Origin: Alphaproteobacteria bacterium
Lineage (GTDB): Bacteria; Pseudomonadota; Alphaproteobacteria; Micropepsales; Micropepsaceae
Direction of reading: 5' to 3'
DNA: 64,000 nucleotides
Assembly: GCA_021325375.1 (NCBI GenBank)
Contig: JAJPHG010000026.1
Coordinates: 62,001-126,000, forward strand
The notes under the pieces were generated by a model. The model was not told the origin of the DNA. It searched no databases and saw only the letters and a list, made by a program, of their open reading frames with translations. Position 1 is the first letter of the stretch, and each line of letters starts with the position of its first letter. The position numbers were made by a program, and so were the translations under genes. Shown here one piece after another: positions 9,560-18,800 of this stretch.

Positions 9560-9695
9560 TTCGACCCTCCCCATGAGGGAGGGTCGAAATTTGCGAGCGT
9601 AGCGAAGCAAATTTCGGGGAGGGGTTCTCACCGGCGCCGGCCCCTCCCCGAAAAATGCTTCGCATTTTTCGACCCTCCCTCAAGGGGAGGGTCGA
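9560..9695. repeat. palindromic intergenic element, family C, copy 1
   Basis: About 136 bp made of nested inverted repeats. The outer arms are tcgaccctccc / gggagggtcga; the inner arms are caaatttcggggagggg against cccctccccgaaaaatg, with a short palindrome aaaaatgc-ttc-gcattttt. The second copy is at 40886-41019. It separates two convergent genes and ends 7 bp from a stop codon, so it could act as a two-way terminator, though there is no long T-run. Confidence 0.85.
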
Positions 9696-9702
9696 GGGTC
9701 GA

Positions 9703-10662
9703 TCAGGACACCAGCTCGCAGAACTTCTTCAGATCGATGTTGCCGCCCGAGACCACCGCGACGACCGGGCCGTCGCCGGCCAAGCCCTTCATCGCGGCGG
9801 CGACGGAGAGCGCGCCGGCGCCTTCGGCCACCACGCGCGCCTTCTCGGCGAGGACGCGCATCGCGGCCCTGGTCTCGTCCAGCGTGACGACGAAATAGTC
9901 GTCGACGACGGGTTTCAGCCGCTCCCACATGCGCGGGAACATGCTCTGGCCGCCCGCGCCGTCGACGAAGGAGGGCTGCCAATCCTTGAACGGCTGCGGC
10001 GAGCCCATCTTCTTCGACAGCGCCGCGGGGGCCGCGGTCTCGGGCTCGACGCCGTACATCTTCACCTGCGGCGCGAGCGCCTTGATCGCGCTGGCGACGC
10101 CCACGAGCAGCCCGCCGCCGCCGATGCCGCAGATCACCCCGCGCGTGTCAGGCTCGTCCTCCAGGATCTCCAATCCAATGGAGCCATGGCCGGCGATGAA
10201 GTCGTGGTCGTCGAAGGGATGCACGAAGGTGCCCTCGGCGCCCGGATAGGCACGCTCCTCGAGCGCTTTCCAGGCGCGATCGTAGGGAGCCTCGAGCAGC
10301 GTGGCGCCGAGCGCCTTCATGCGCGCCTTCTTGGCCTCGGGCGCCGAGCCGATCACGACCACCGTGCACGGCACGCCCGCCTGGCGCGCCGCGTAAGCCA
10401 CGCCCTGTCCGGCATTGCCCGCGCTGATCGTCCACACGCCCTTCGCGCGCTCGGCGTCGGAGAGCATCGCCACCGCGTTCGCCGCACCACGCAGCTTGTA
10501 GGCGTTGATCGGCTGCAGGTTCTCGAGCTTGAGGCGGATGTCGGGAAAGCCCGGCCCCAATTGCAGCTTGACCAGCGGCGTGCGCTGGATCGTAGGCGCG
10601 ATGCGGCGCGCGGCGTCGCGGATTTCGGCAAGCGTGATCGGGCGGACGGGGGGAGCGGTCAT
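9703..10662 (-). CDS. threonine/serine dehydratase-like PLP enzyme
   Basis: Fold-type II pyridoxal-phosphate enzyme of 319 residues. The PLP lysine is in NAYKLRGAANA (about residue 54) and the phosphate-binding glycine loop is CGIGGGGLLVG. There is no C-terminal regulatory (ACT-like) domain, so it resembles catabolic threonine dehydratase, serine racemase or hydroxyaspartate dehydratase more than biosynthetic IlvA. The start MTAPPVRP at 10662 has GAGAGAG upstream; a longer frame reaches 10752 but adds no conserved sequence. Confidence 0.85.
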   Translation of the reverse strand: MTAPPVRPITLAEIRDAARRIAPTIQRTPLVKLQLGPGFPDIRLKLENLQPINAYKLRGAANAVAMLSDAERAKGVWTISAGNAGQGVAYAARQAGVPCTVVVIGSAPEAKKARMKALGATLLEAPYDRAWKALEERAYPGAEGTFVHPFDDHDFIAGHGSIGLEILEDEPDTRGVICGIGGGGLLVGVASAIKALAPQVKMYGVEPETAAPAALSKKMGSPQPFKDWQPSFVDGAGGQSMFPRMWERLKPVVDDYFVVTLDETRAAMRVLAEKARVVAEGAGALSVAAAMKGLAGDGPVVAVVSGGNIDLKKFCELVS

Positions 10663-10841
10663 GGAACTCTCTCGCGGAAAGGCCGGGACGCTAGCCCAAA
10701 TCCCTCGCCTTGTCCCGGCGCAGTTGGCGGGAAACAGGGCCCGAAACCACACATGGCGCGATTTCTTGTCAGGCCCTTGCGGAGCGTCTAGCTTGGCCCA
10801 TCTGGAGGCGCGGGAAAGCCGCGCCCCGTGGGGTTTTCAAG

Positions 10842-11732
10842 ATGCACGGACGCGCGGCGAAGGGCGACCAGGAGCTGGCATTGGGCCCGGATTTCCTCTG
10901 CATCGGCATGGGCAAGTCCGGCACCGGATGGCTCTACGACCAATGCCTGCACCATCCCGATTTCTGGATGCCTCCGATCAAGGAGCTGCACTATCTCGAC
11001 CGCGAGCAGCCGCGCATGATCACGGCCGAGGCGCTTCTCGGCCGCCTGCTCGACAGGCACGAGGAGGAAGGCGGCGGTCCCTGGAACGGGGACGACAAGA
11101 AGGAGCTCAAATTCCTCAAGGAGGCCATCGACGCGCGCAAGAAGCACATGGACCTCGAATTCTACGCGTCGATGTTCCGCTTCAAGGACGAGCGGCGCTC
11201 CGGCGACATCAGCCCGTCCTACTGCTCGATGCCCGAGGACCTGATCGCCCAGGTGCTGGGGCGCTTCCCGAAGATCAAGGTCATCTTGATGATGCGCGAT
11301 CCGGTCGCGCGCGCCTGGTCGCATTTCGCGATGAAGAACCGCGGCAAGAAGGTCGCCACCGACAAGCTGCGCGACCCTGCGAAGTTCATGCGCGTCTTCG
11401 AGGGCTCCAAGGCGTTCCGCAAGGGCTCGCCCGCGACGATCACCCAGAAATGGCTGCGCCACGTGCCGCCCAAGCAGTACCGCCCCTATTTCTTCGACGA
11501 CCTGCAGAACGATCCCGAGGGGCTCAGGCGCGACATCCTTCAATTCCTCGGCGCCGATCCCGGCAAGGGCGACCTCGATCCCGGCCACAACCGCAAGGCC
11601 GACAAGCCCAAGATCGATATCACGCCCGAGATCGAAGCCGTGCTGGCGGAGAAATTCTCCGGCGAGCTGCGCGCCTGCGCCGCCATCTTCGGCGGCCACG
11701 CGGAGCAATGGGCACGGAAATACGGGGCCTGA
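10842..11732 (+). CDS. sulfotransferase family protein
   Basis: PAPS-dependent sulfotransferase of 296 residues. The 5'-phosphosulfate loop is GMGKSGTGWLYDQCL (about residues 22-36) and the 3'-phosphate site is MMRDPVARAWSHF. It would move a sulfuryl group to a carbohydrate, lipid or protein; the acceptor cannot be told. It starts inside the 180-bp divergent spacer shared with the dehydratase-like gene and is followed by a tRNA gene. Confidence 0.85.
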   Translation: MHGRAAKGDQELALGPDFLCIGMGKSGTGWLYDQCLHHPDFWMPPIKELHYLDREQPRMITAEALLGRLLDRHEEEGGGPWNGDDKKELKFLKEAIDARKKHMDLEFYASMFRFKDERRSGDISPSYCSMPEDLIAQVLGRFPKIKVILMMRDPVARAWSHFAMKNRGKKVATDKLRDPAKFMRVFEGSKAFRKGSPATITQKWLRHVPPKQYRPYFFDDLQNDPEGLRRDILQFLGADPGKGDLDPGHNRKADKPKIDITPEIEAVLAEKFSGELRACAAIFGGHAEQWARKYGA

Positions 11733-11780
11733 AACAGGGTTGCGCCCGTCCCGGCGGCCCCTTATACCCCGCTCCTTAGA

Positions 11781-11855
11781 GGGCGCGTAGCTCAGCGGGA
11801 GAGCACTACCTTGACATGGTAGGGGTCACAGGTTCGATCCCTGTCGCGCCCACCA
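11781..11855 (+). tRNA. tRNA-Val (anticodon GAC)
   Basis: 75-nt cloverleaf with acceptor arms GGGCGCG/CGCGCCC, D-arm GCTCAGCGGGAGAGC, anticodon stem CTACC/GGTAG around TTGACAT (anticodon GAC), T-arm ACAGG-TTCGATC-CCTGT, discriminator A and an encoded CCA end. No integrase or direct repeat marks it as an integration site. Confidence 0.96.
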
Positions 11856-11991
11856 CCCAGTCCGACGCGGATGGCGGTGGCATTCTACCGCTCCCCGATA
11901 CCGGGCGATTTCCGTCGGCTGGCGGCCGCGGAGACGGTGCCCCCCACACCGGTTCGGATTCATAAGGTCGGCGCGCGCGTGCCTGCCGCGG

Positions 11992-13464
11992 TCAGATGAA
12001 ATCGCTCGTGCTCAGGCTCCCGAGATTCGTCGCGGAGGCCAGCTGGATCACGAGATCCTCGCCCGCCTGATAGCCCGCCTGGCCGTTCACGTCGATGATG
12101 AGGAACGTGTCGCCCGCCAAATTGCCGGAGGTGGGGGTGAAAAGCACGGCGTCGTGCGCGCCGAGCTGCGACGCGCCGATCGCCGAGGCCAGGTCGGCAT
12201 CGAAATGCCCGATCCCCAAGGCGCCGGACGTGACCTCGGCATTGACCGCATTGAGCGCGAACGAGAGGTCGAAATTGTCCGACAATGCGTCGAAGCCGGT
12301 GATCACGTCGCGCGTCGTCGAGGTCGATTCCCCGGCCGAGGCATAGACGAAGGTGTCCGAGCCGCCGCCGCCGTTCAGGTGGTCCGCGCCCAACCCGCCG
12401 GTGAGCACGTTGTTCCCGGCATTTCCGGTGAGCGTGTCGTCGAAGGCCGAGCCGGTCAGGTTCTCGATGTTGGTCAGCGTGTCGGTCTCCACCGAATTGA
12501 CCGCCTGGGCGACGCCGATGGCGAGGCTCACCTCGACCGCCTTGGTGCTGAGCGAATAATCCGCCGTATCGATGCCGGCGCCGCCGTCCAGCGTGTTGAT
12601 GCCCGTGCCGCCGATCAGGTCGTCATTGCCGTCGCCGCCCGATATCGTGTCGTTTCCCTCCCTGCCGTCGAGCGTGTCGTTGCCGCCGCCGCCGCTGAGC
12701 GTGTCGTCGCCGAGGCCGCCATTGATGTAGTCGTTGCCGGTGCCCGAGGTGATGGTGTCGTTTCCAAACCCGCCCCAGATGCTGTTGCCGCCATTGCCCG
12801 CGGTCACGGTGTCGTTGCCGGTTCCGGCATCGATGGTGTTGTGGCCGTTCCCGGCGGTGATGGTGTCGTTGCCGCCGGCGGTGCGCACGATGTTCGTGCC
12901 GTCTCCCACCGTGATGGTGTCGTCGCCGCTGCCGGTGAAGATCGTGAAGTTCTCGAAGCCGTCGAAGGTGACGGCGTGGCTGCCGCCGTCGGTGATGTTC
13001 ACGGCGGTGCCGATGACGGAGAGCGTGGCATTCGAATAGTCGACGAACAGCTTGTCCGTTCCGAGCCCGCCATGCGCGACGTCGACGCCGCCCGTGACCT
13101 CGATGACGTTGTCTCCCATATTGCCGGTGATCGTGTTGTTGCCGCTATTGTCGACGACGTTGATCGGCGCATGACCCTGCAGCGTGACCATGTCGATGCC
13201 GGCGCCCAGCGTCAGATCGATGTTCGTCGACGATCGGGTGCCGTCGATGAAAAGGTCGTTGACGGTGACGAGGGCGTTTTCATTGCCGTATCCCGCTTCG
13301 AGGACGATCTGGTCTCCTGCATTGGCGACCCCCATCGCGCCGGCGATGGTCGCGTAGGTCTCGTCGGGGCCGACGTTCAGAACGGCCGCGGGGCTCAGGT
13401 CCTCACTCTGCATCGTGCCGGTGGAAAGTTGAGACTCGTCCGAGCGGATATTTGACGTGATCAT
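11992..13464 (-). CDS. RTX-repeat (hemolysin-type calcium-binding) secreted protein
   Basis: 490 residues without a cleavable signal peptide. A block of glycine/aspartate nonapeptides (GGxGNDTxx forms such as GNDTLDGREGNDTISGG) runs from about residue 180 to 300, with a second short block near 340-370. These bind calcium and fold into a parallel beta-roll. The C-terminus ends in a short hydrophobic TSDFI, as in type I secretion substrates. No type I ABC transporter is in the window, so the exporter must be encoded elsewhere. The product of the N-terminal 150 residues is not recognisable as an enzyme. It is divergent from a histidine kinase. Confidence 0.85.
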   Translation of the reverse strand: MITSNIRSDESQLSTGTMQSEDLSPAAVLNVGPDETYATIAGAMGVANAGDQIVLEAGYGNENALVTVNDLFIDGTRSSTNIDLTLGAGIDMVTLQGHAPINVVDNSGNNTITGNMGDNVIEVTGGVDVAHGGLGTDKLFVDYSNATLSVIGTAVNITDGGSHAVTFDGFENFTIFTGSGDDTITVGDGTNIVRTAGGNDTITAGNGHNTIDAGTGNDTVTAGNGGNSIWGGFGNDTITSGTGNDYINGGLGDDTLSGGGGNDTLDGREGNDTISGGDGNDDLIGGTGINTLDGGAGIDTADYSLSTKAVEVSLAIGVAQAVNSVETDTLTNIENLTGSAFDDTLTGNAGNNVLTGGLGADHLNGGGGSDTFVYASAGESTSTTRDVITGFDALSDNFDLSFALNAVNAEVTSGALGIGHFDADLASAIGASQLGAHDAVLFTPTSGNLAGDTFLIIDVNGQAGYQAGEDLVIQLASATNLGSLSTSDFI

Positions 13465-13571
13465 TTGCGTTTTCCTTTTCCCATCTCGACAATTGCCCGC
13501 CTCTTGACCCGCAGCTTTTCACTCGACCAGGAGCGAGTCTGTGCAATATTGCTCTAGTCTAGTTGTGTGCC

Positions 13572-13590
13572 GTTTTGATACAATCAAAAC
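13572..13590. promoter_or_regulatory. inverted repeat in divergent promoter region, possible operator
   Basis: gttttga-tacaa-tcaaaac, a perfect 7-bp inverted repeat with a 5-bp spacer. It sits about 110 bp upstream of the RTX start and 82 bp upstream of the kinase start. It is AT-rich in a GC-rich genome, as operators often are. Only one copy was seen. Confidence 0.35.
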
Positions 13591-13671
13591 GAGAAATCGC
13601 TTCGGCCGACGCGGCCGGGAAAATTTGCAAAACTTAATGGAGTCCTAACTAGGACGGTCGCTAGTTGAGCG

Positions 13672-15210
13672 ATGCGCGGCGCCCTGACGATAAGAGTGAA
13701 GTCGTCCGTGGTCTTCGGCGCGGTCCTGGCCCTCGCCTGCGGTTTGCAGTTCATCCTGTTCTCGCAATTCGCGACCATGGCGGGACTGAACCGCGATCTG
13801 AGCGACAACGTGCTTCCCGGCGTGGTCGCCGCGACCCGCTTGGATGATGCGATCGCCAATTTGCAGATGCTGGATGCCCAGCACCTTCTGTCCGCCGATC
13901 CCGCGATCAGGTCCGATACCGGCAATTCGCTGCCGCAGATGAAAAGGACGATCGCGTCGGATCTGAAAAAGCTCGGCGGTTTCGCCGATGCCGACATGGA
14001 GCGCCGGATCGTCGCTTCGCTCGGCGAGAGCCTGTCGCGTCTGTTCGCGGCCAACGATGAATTCGTTTCCCTCTCGGACACCCGGCAGTTCGGCAAAGCG
14101 CGGGCGCTTTTCTCCGGGGATCTCTATCGGCGCTTCGCTCAGGCGGACAGCCTCGTGGATCGGTTTATCGCGATCAACAACCGGGCGGGCGAGGCCTCCA
14201 CGCTGAAGAGCGCCGTCACGCAAAAGCGTTCAACGGACGTCATCCTGACGGCGGTGTTGTTTTCGATCGGCGCGACGATCGCCGTGTTCTGGGCGCTGAC
14301 CAAGATCCTCATCGATCCGCTGCGATGGATGACGGAGGCGATGGAGAAGCTGGCCGCGGGGAATTTGGACACCCGGGTTCCGGCGCTGTGGCGGCGCGAC
14401 GAAATCGGCCGGCTTGCGCGCGCGATGGCCCATTTCAAGACCTCCGCCGTGGCATTGCGCGACGCAAAGCATGAGGCGGACGCCGGGACGCAGGCCAAAT
14501 CCACGTTTCTCGCCAACATGAGTCATGAGCTGCGCACGCCGCTCAATGCCATCATCGGCTTTTCCGACCTCATGCTCACTGAGCAATTGGGGCCGCTCGG
14601 AAACGCCCGCTATCACGAATACATCGACGATATTCACAGAAGCGGACTGCAGCTGCTCGCGCTCATCAACGATCTTCTGGATTTGTCCCGGATCGGCGCC
14701 GGCGAGGAAACCCTCTTCGAGGAGGACGTTTGCGTGCGCCAGGTGATTTCGGATGCCTGCCGAATGATCGAGCTCCAGGCGAAGCAATCCAATGTGACCG
14801 TCGTGACCAGGCTTCCCGCCGGCCTTCCCGAGATTCGCGGCGACAAGCGCCGCATCAAGCAGATCGCGCTGAACCTGCTGACGAACGCGATCAAATTCAC
14901 GCCCGATTTCGGGACCGTCACCGTCACCGCGGGCCGATCGACGGGCGGGCTCTTCATCGAAGTCGGCGATACCGGCATCGGCATCGCCGAGGCCGACCTG
15001 CCGAAAGTGCTGGAGCGGTTCGGGCAGGTCGAGAACAAGCTTTCCCGCCGGCATAGCGGAACCGGCCTCGGCCTGCCGCTGGTCAAGGAGTTGATCGCGC
15101 TGCACGGCGGCTCGCTCCGCATGGAGAGCACAGTGGATGTCGGAACGACGGTTACCGTCACCTTTCCTCTCACCCGCGTCATTGCGGCTGCCGACTCCGC
15201 GGCGGCCTGA
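13672..15210 (+). CDS. sensor histidine kinase (periplasmic four-helix sensor, HAMP, HisKA, HATPase)
   Basis: Membrane histidine kinase of 512 residues. TM1 is at about 10-30, a helical periplasmic sensor of the four-helix-bundle type follows, TM2 is near 190-213 and then a HAMP linker. The phosphoacceptor is SHELRTPLN (His near residue 285). The ATPase has N (NLLTNAIKF), G1 (DTGIGI) and G2 (GTGLGLPLVKE) boxes. No receiver is fused and no cognate regulator lies next to it. Candidates are the regulators 12-14 kb downstream. Codons and GC match the surroundings. Confidence 0.93.
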   Translation: MRGALTIRVKSSVVFGAVLALACGLQFILFSQFATMAGLNRDLSDNVLPGVVAATRLDDAIANLQMLDAQHLLSADPAIRSDTGNSLPQMKRTIASDLKKLGGFADADMERRIVASLGESLSRLFAANDEFVSLSDTRQFGKARALFSGDLYRRFAQADSLVDRFIAINNRAGEASTLKSAVTQKRSTDVILTAVLFSIGATIAVFWALTKILIDPLRWMTEAMEKLAAGNLDTRVPALWRRDEIGRLARAMAHFKTSAVALRDAKHEADAGTQAKSTFLANMSHELRTPLNAIIGFSDLMLTEQLGPLGNARYHEYIDDIHRSGLQLLALINDLLDLSRIGAGEETLFEEDVCVRQVISDACRMIELQAKQSNVTVVTRLPAGLPEIRGDKRRIKQIALNLLTNAIKFTPDFGTVTVTAGRSTGGLFIEVGDTGIGIAEADLPKVLERFGQVENKLSRRHSGTGLGLPLVKELIALHGGSLRMESTVDVGTTVTVTFPLTRVIAAADSAAA

Positions 15211-15239
15211 CCGGGCGGCTCGGCGCCGATCACGGGTGC

Positions 15240-15256
15240 TGAGTAGATTCCGAACC
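15240..15256 (+). promoter_or_regulatory. four-copy motif, site 1
   Basis: TGAGTAGATTCCGAACC, 30 bp after the kinase stop and 140 bp before the small gene at 15397. It shares a 14-nt core TGAGTA(G/C)ATTCCGA with sites at 20673, 27717 and 28661. All four have the same orientation relative to the next gene downstream. It may be the binding site of a FixJ/LuxR-type regulator. Confidence 0.55.
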
Positions 15257-15351
15257 TTTACGCTTCGCGCGGGCGGGGACACCCTGATCGACATTCGCTT
15301 GACACCACCAAACCGGAACGCACTTTCGAGGCTCCCGTAGGCATCGCCACT

Positions 15352-15380
15352 CTCCCCGCTCGCGGGAGTCTCGCTTTTTT
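15352..15380 (+). terminator. possible intrinsic terminator after the kinase gene
   Basis: A short GC-rich hairpin (ctccc...gggag) followed by tctcgctttttt. The stem is only about 5 bp, so it is weak. It lies before the small gene at 15397. Confidence 0.35.
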
Positions 15381-15396
15381 GGGTGAGGGCAACCCG

Positions 15397-15627
15397 ATGT
15401 TGATCGAGAAGCTGGAATCGGGCATGCGGGTTCTCGATGTCAGCCTCACCGCGGGAGCGCTCGTCAAGATATTCGGCCTGAAGGGCGCGACGCTGACGGC
15501 TGCCGCGCGGGCCGACTCGCTCCTGGCCGAGGGCGACGTCGAAGGTCATCGCGTCTGGAACCAGGTCGTGGCCACCCTGCGCCAGATCGAGCGATCGAAG
15601 CCGACCACGATCCGGCCGATGAACTAG
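15397..15627 (+). CDS. small hypothetical protein (76 aa)
   Basis: Unrecognised soluble protein of 76 residues, MLIEKLESGMRV at its start. The C-terminal half (DSLLAEGDVEGHRVWNQV) looks like small alphaproteobacterial proteins in which a helix carries LxxGDxxGxxxW, but I cannot name the family safely. The ATG follows a candidate terminator and a four-copy motif 140 bp upstream, so it is probably transcribed on its own. An earlier TTG start at 15379 is possible. Confidence 0.6.
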   Translation: MLIEKLESGMRVLDVSLTAGALVKIFGLKGATLTAAARADSLLAEGDVEGHRVWNQVVATLRQIERSKPTTIRPMN

Positions 15628-15662
15628 AGCAAGCTTTGATCGGTTGGAATCGCAAGCAAACT

Positions 15663-15842
15663 TGTCATGGCCCGCGAATGCGGGTCACCCAGGTGACACC
15701 TGATTTGTCTCACGAATGGATCACGCGGAGACGCGGAGCACGCGGAGGAAAAGTCTGCCCCGCCTGCTCCGCGTCTCCGCGTGAACCCCTTCCGCAATCT
15801 TGCAGAACCCAGCTGGGTGGCCCGCATTCGCGGGCCATGACA
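15663..15842. repeat. palindromic intergenic element, family B, copy 1
   Basis: 180 bp. The outer arms (15663-15684 and 15821-15842) are a near-perfect 22-bp inverted repeat around GGCCCGCGAATGCGGG. Each is followed inward by a CCCAGGTG / CTGGGTG box and then by a perfect 18-bp inner inverted repeat cacgcggagacgcggagc (15722-15739 against 15766-15783). The second copy is at 57614-57789. It lies between convergent genes. Confidence 0.88.
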
Positions 15843-15886
15843 TCGAGATTGGTTGCATCAATTTGGGCAAGCGCCGCCCCGCGCGG

Positions 15887-18800
15887 TCACCTGTGCGCGA
15901 TCGGCCATGCGGCGGTTGCGGGAAATCGGGTCTGGGTCAAAGGCCCGGCGGCGCCCACGCCGGCAGCGGCAAGCGCCAGCCGCGCCAGGGCCGGAAGCGA
16001 TTTCGAATTCGTCTTCCGCATGATCGTGGCGCGATGGTTTTCGACGGTGCGCTGGCTGATCCCGAGGTCCGCGGCGATGTTCTTGCTGGGGTGGCCCGCA
16101 AGGACCATCTCCATGATCTCGCGCTGTCGCGACGTGAGCAGGGCCAGTCGTCTCGCGGCCGCCTCACGCCAGGCCGTGAGCCGGGTCGAATCCGCGGACT
16201 GCTCGAGCGCGCGGTCGATGCTGGCGGTCAATTCGGCATAGCCGACGGGCTTCTCGATGAAGTCGGACGCGCCCGCCTTCATCGCTTCAACCGCCATATG
16301 CACGTCGCTGTTGCCCGTGATCACGATCGACGGCGGGCAATGGCCTTCCCGGTTCAGACGCTGCAGCACTTCGATCCCGCTCAGTCCCGGCAGATAGGCG
16401 TCTATGAGCAGAACGGCGCGTTGGACGGGGCGATAGGCTTCGAGAAACGACTCGCCGGTCGGATAGGTCTCGACCGCGCGGCCGCCTTGTTCGAGCGCGG
16501 CCCGCATCGTCTCGCGGATCTGGCCGTCGTCGTCGACGACGAAGATCACATGCGGCTCGGTGCTGTCCGCCGGTTGGGCCGGGCGTGGAGCATGCGCCGT
16601 TCCCGCGGCTTGCGAGATCGGCAGCAACTGCTGGATGACCCGCGACAGCTCCGTCACTTTCACCGGCTTGTTGAGCTGGATGCAGTCGTGGCCGGCGACG
16701 TTGCGCAGAACGTCGGTGGAGATATCGCCGGTCAGGATGATGACCGGAACCTGCCGGCCGATCAATTCGCGAAGCCTGACGCTCACCTCCAGGCCGTCCA
16801 TCGCGTTGGGCAGATTGTAGTCCGCCAGGATGAGATCGGGACGGATGCCCCCTCGCGCGAACAGCTCGAGCGCCGAGGGGCCGTCGGGCGCGGTCGCGAT
16901 ATAGTGGCCCTCGGCCTGAAGAAGCAGCTCCAGCAATTCGCGCATCTGCGGGTCGTCCTCGACGACCAGGATCGCGCCGGTGCGCCGGACGGGATCGAAG
17001 ACCTCGCTGTCCGCCGCGAGCGTATCGCGTTGCCGTTGCGATCCGTCTCCGCTCGAGGACAGCGGCACCTCGACGCTGAACACCGAACCTTGCCCCAGGC
17101 GCGAGCGGACTTGCACGCGATGGCCGAGCAGGCTCCCGAGGCGCTGAAAGATGGAAAGGCCGAGCCCGAGGCCGCGGCTTCGTTCGGACGCGGCGTTGTC
17201 GAGCTGGTGATATTCCTCGAAGATCGCATGCAGTTCTTCCTCGGGGATGCCGGCGCCCGTGTCCCACACCTCGATGCTCAACGCGTCTTTGCGCCGTCGG
17301 CAGCCGAGCAGGATCTTGCCTTGCCTGGTGTATTTCAACGCGTTGGAAAGCAGGTTCCTGATCATCTGCTCGAGCAGGCGCGGATCGCTTTGAATCGAAA
17401 GCTTGGACGAGACGGCGCGCAATTCGAGATTTCGCGCCTGCGCGTGATAGGCGAATTCGTCCTGCAGCGGATCGAGCAGCTCGTTCACGGGAAATACCGC
17501 GATCTCGGCGCGGATCGTGCCGGCCTCGATCTGGTTTATGTCGAGCAGGGTATTGAGCATGCTCGACATCGTCTCCAGGGTGTGTTCGAGCTGCGCGACG
17601 AGGCTCTGCGCGCTCCCGCCTTTCACCGCTCTCGCAAGCTGCCCCTGAAGCAGCGTGAGCGTCTGCAAAGGCTGGCGCAGGTCATGGCTCGCCGCCGCCA
17701 GAAACCGCGATTTCGCGGCGTTGGCCGACAGCGCCTCGCGCTTGGCCTCTTCCAGCGCATCGGCGGCACGCCGGCGCTCGGTGATGTCGGCGAAGGTGAT
17801 GACCACGCCCTCGACGCCCTGGTCCTGGGTGCGGTAGGGCGAGATGCGGCGGATGTACCATGCCCCGCTCGCGGCCTCGATCTCCCGCTCGACCGCCACG
17901 AAATTCTGCAGGACCGTTCTTGCGTCCGGCAGAAGAGCGCCATCCGCCGCCAGCGAGCTGAGATCGGCGAGCGGCCGGCCGATGTCGCCGGGAATGACGC
18001 TGAACAGCGACTTCGTGGCGGGGGTGAAGAACCGGATGCTGAGGCTGGTGTCGAGAAAGATCGTGGCGACATCGGTGCTGTAGAGAACGTTCTGCAGGTC
18101 GTTCGACGTCGTGCGCTGCCGCTCCAGGGTTTCCTGGAGCTGGCTGTTGAGCGCGATCAGTTCCTCGTTGAGGGACTGCAGCTCCTCCTTCGAGGTCAGC
18201 AATTCCTCGTTGGTGGATTGGAATTCCTCGTTGACGGAGAGGGCCTCTTCGTTGACGGCTTTCTGCTCCGCGCTCGAGATTTCGAGGCTTTGGATGGCCC
18301 CCAGGAGCTCGGTTTTCGTGGCTTCCAGCTCCCGCTCGAGCTCGGCGACGCGCGAACGGTCGCCCGCGGCAACCGGCAGCTCCGGACCGGCTTCCTGTTC
18401 CCGCTCGTCGATGAAGCACACGAGGAGCAGTTCTTCGCCGCCGCTGCGAACCGGTTGCGCCGCGATGCTGAACGCGAGCGTGTTGCCGTCGCGGTCCAAA
18501 CGGCCGCCGGAGACGACAACCCGCTTGTCGCCTTGAAAGGCCTGCTGGATCACCGATCTCAGCTTGACGCGCACGCCGTCGCGCGCCATGGCGATGACAT
18601 CGTTGATCGGGCGGCCGGCCGCCAGCTGAAGATAGCGGTCGGTCGGACCCATCAGGTATTGGCACTCGTATTTTCGGTTGATCAATATTGCCGCCGGGGC
18701 ATAGGCTTGCGTCACCAGCCGCATGCACAGTTCGGCGAGCGCCGCCTGGCGCAGCGGCGGCGGCTCCTGCGCCGCCGGCAGGTTGGAGCGCGGACCGGCG

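Noticed and set aside
11781..11855. tRNA-Val as an integration site for a mobile element
   Set aside because: No integrase and no repeat of the tRNA 3' end found nearby.
13635..13650. ttaa-tggagtc-ctaac, close to a CtrA box (TTAA-N7-TTAAC)
   Set aside because: One mismatch in a short degenerate motif and no second copy found at other promoters here; too weak to call despite the SciP-like gene in the window.
15663..15842. CRISPR-like repeat array
   Set aside because: All repeats seen are inverted, in isolated pairs, without regular spacers or cas genes.
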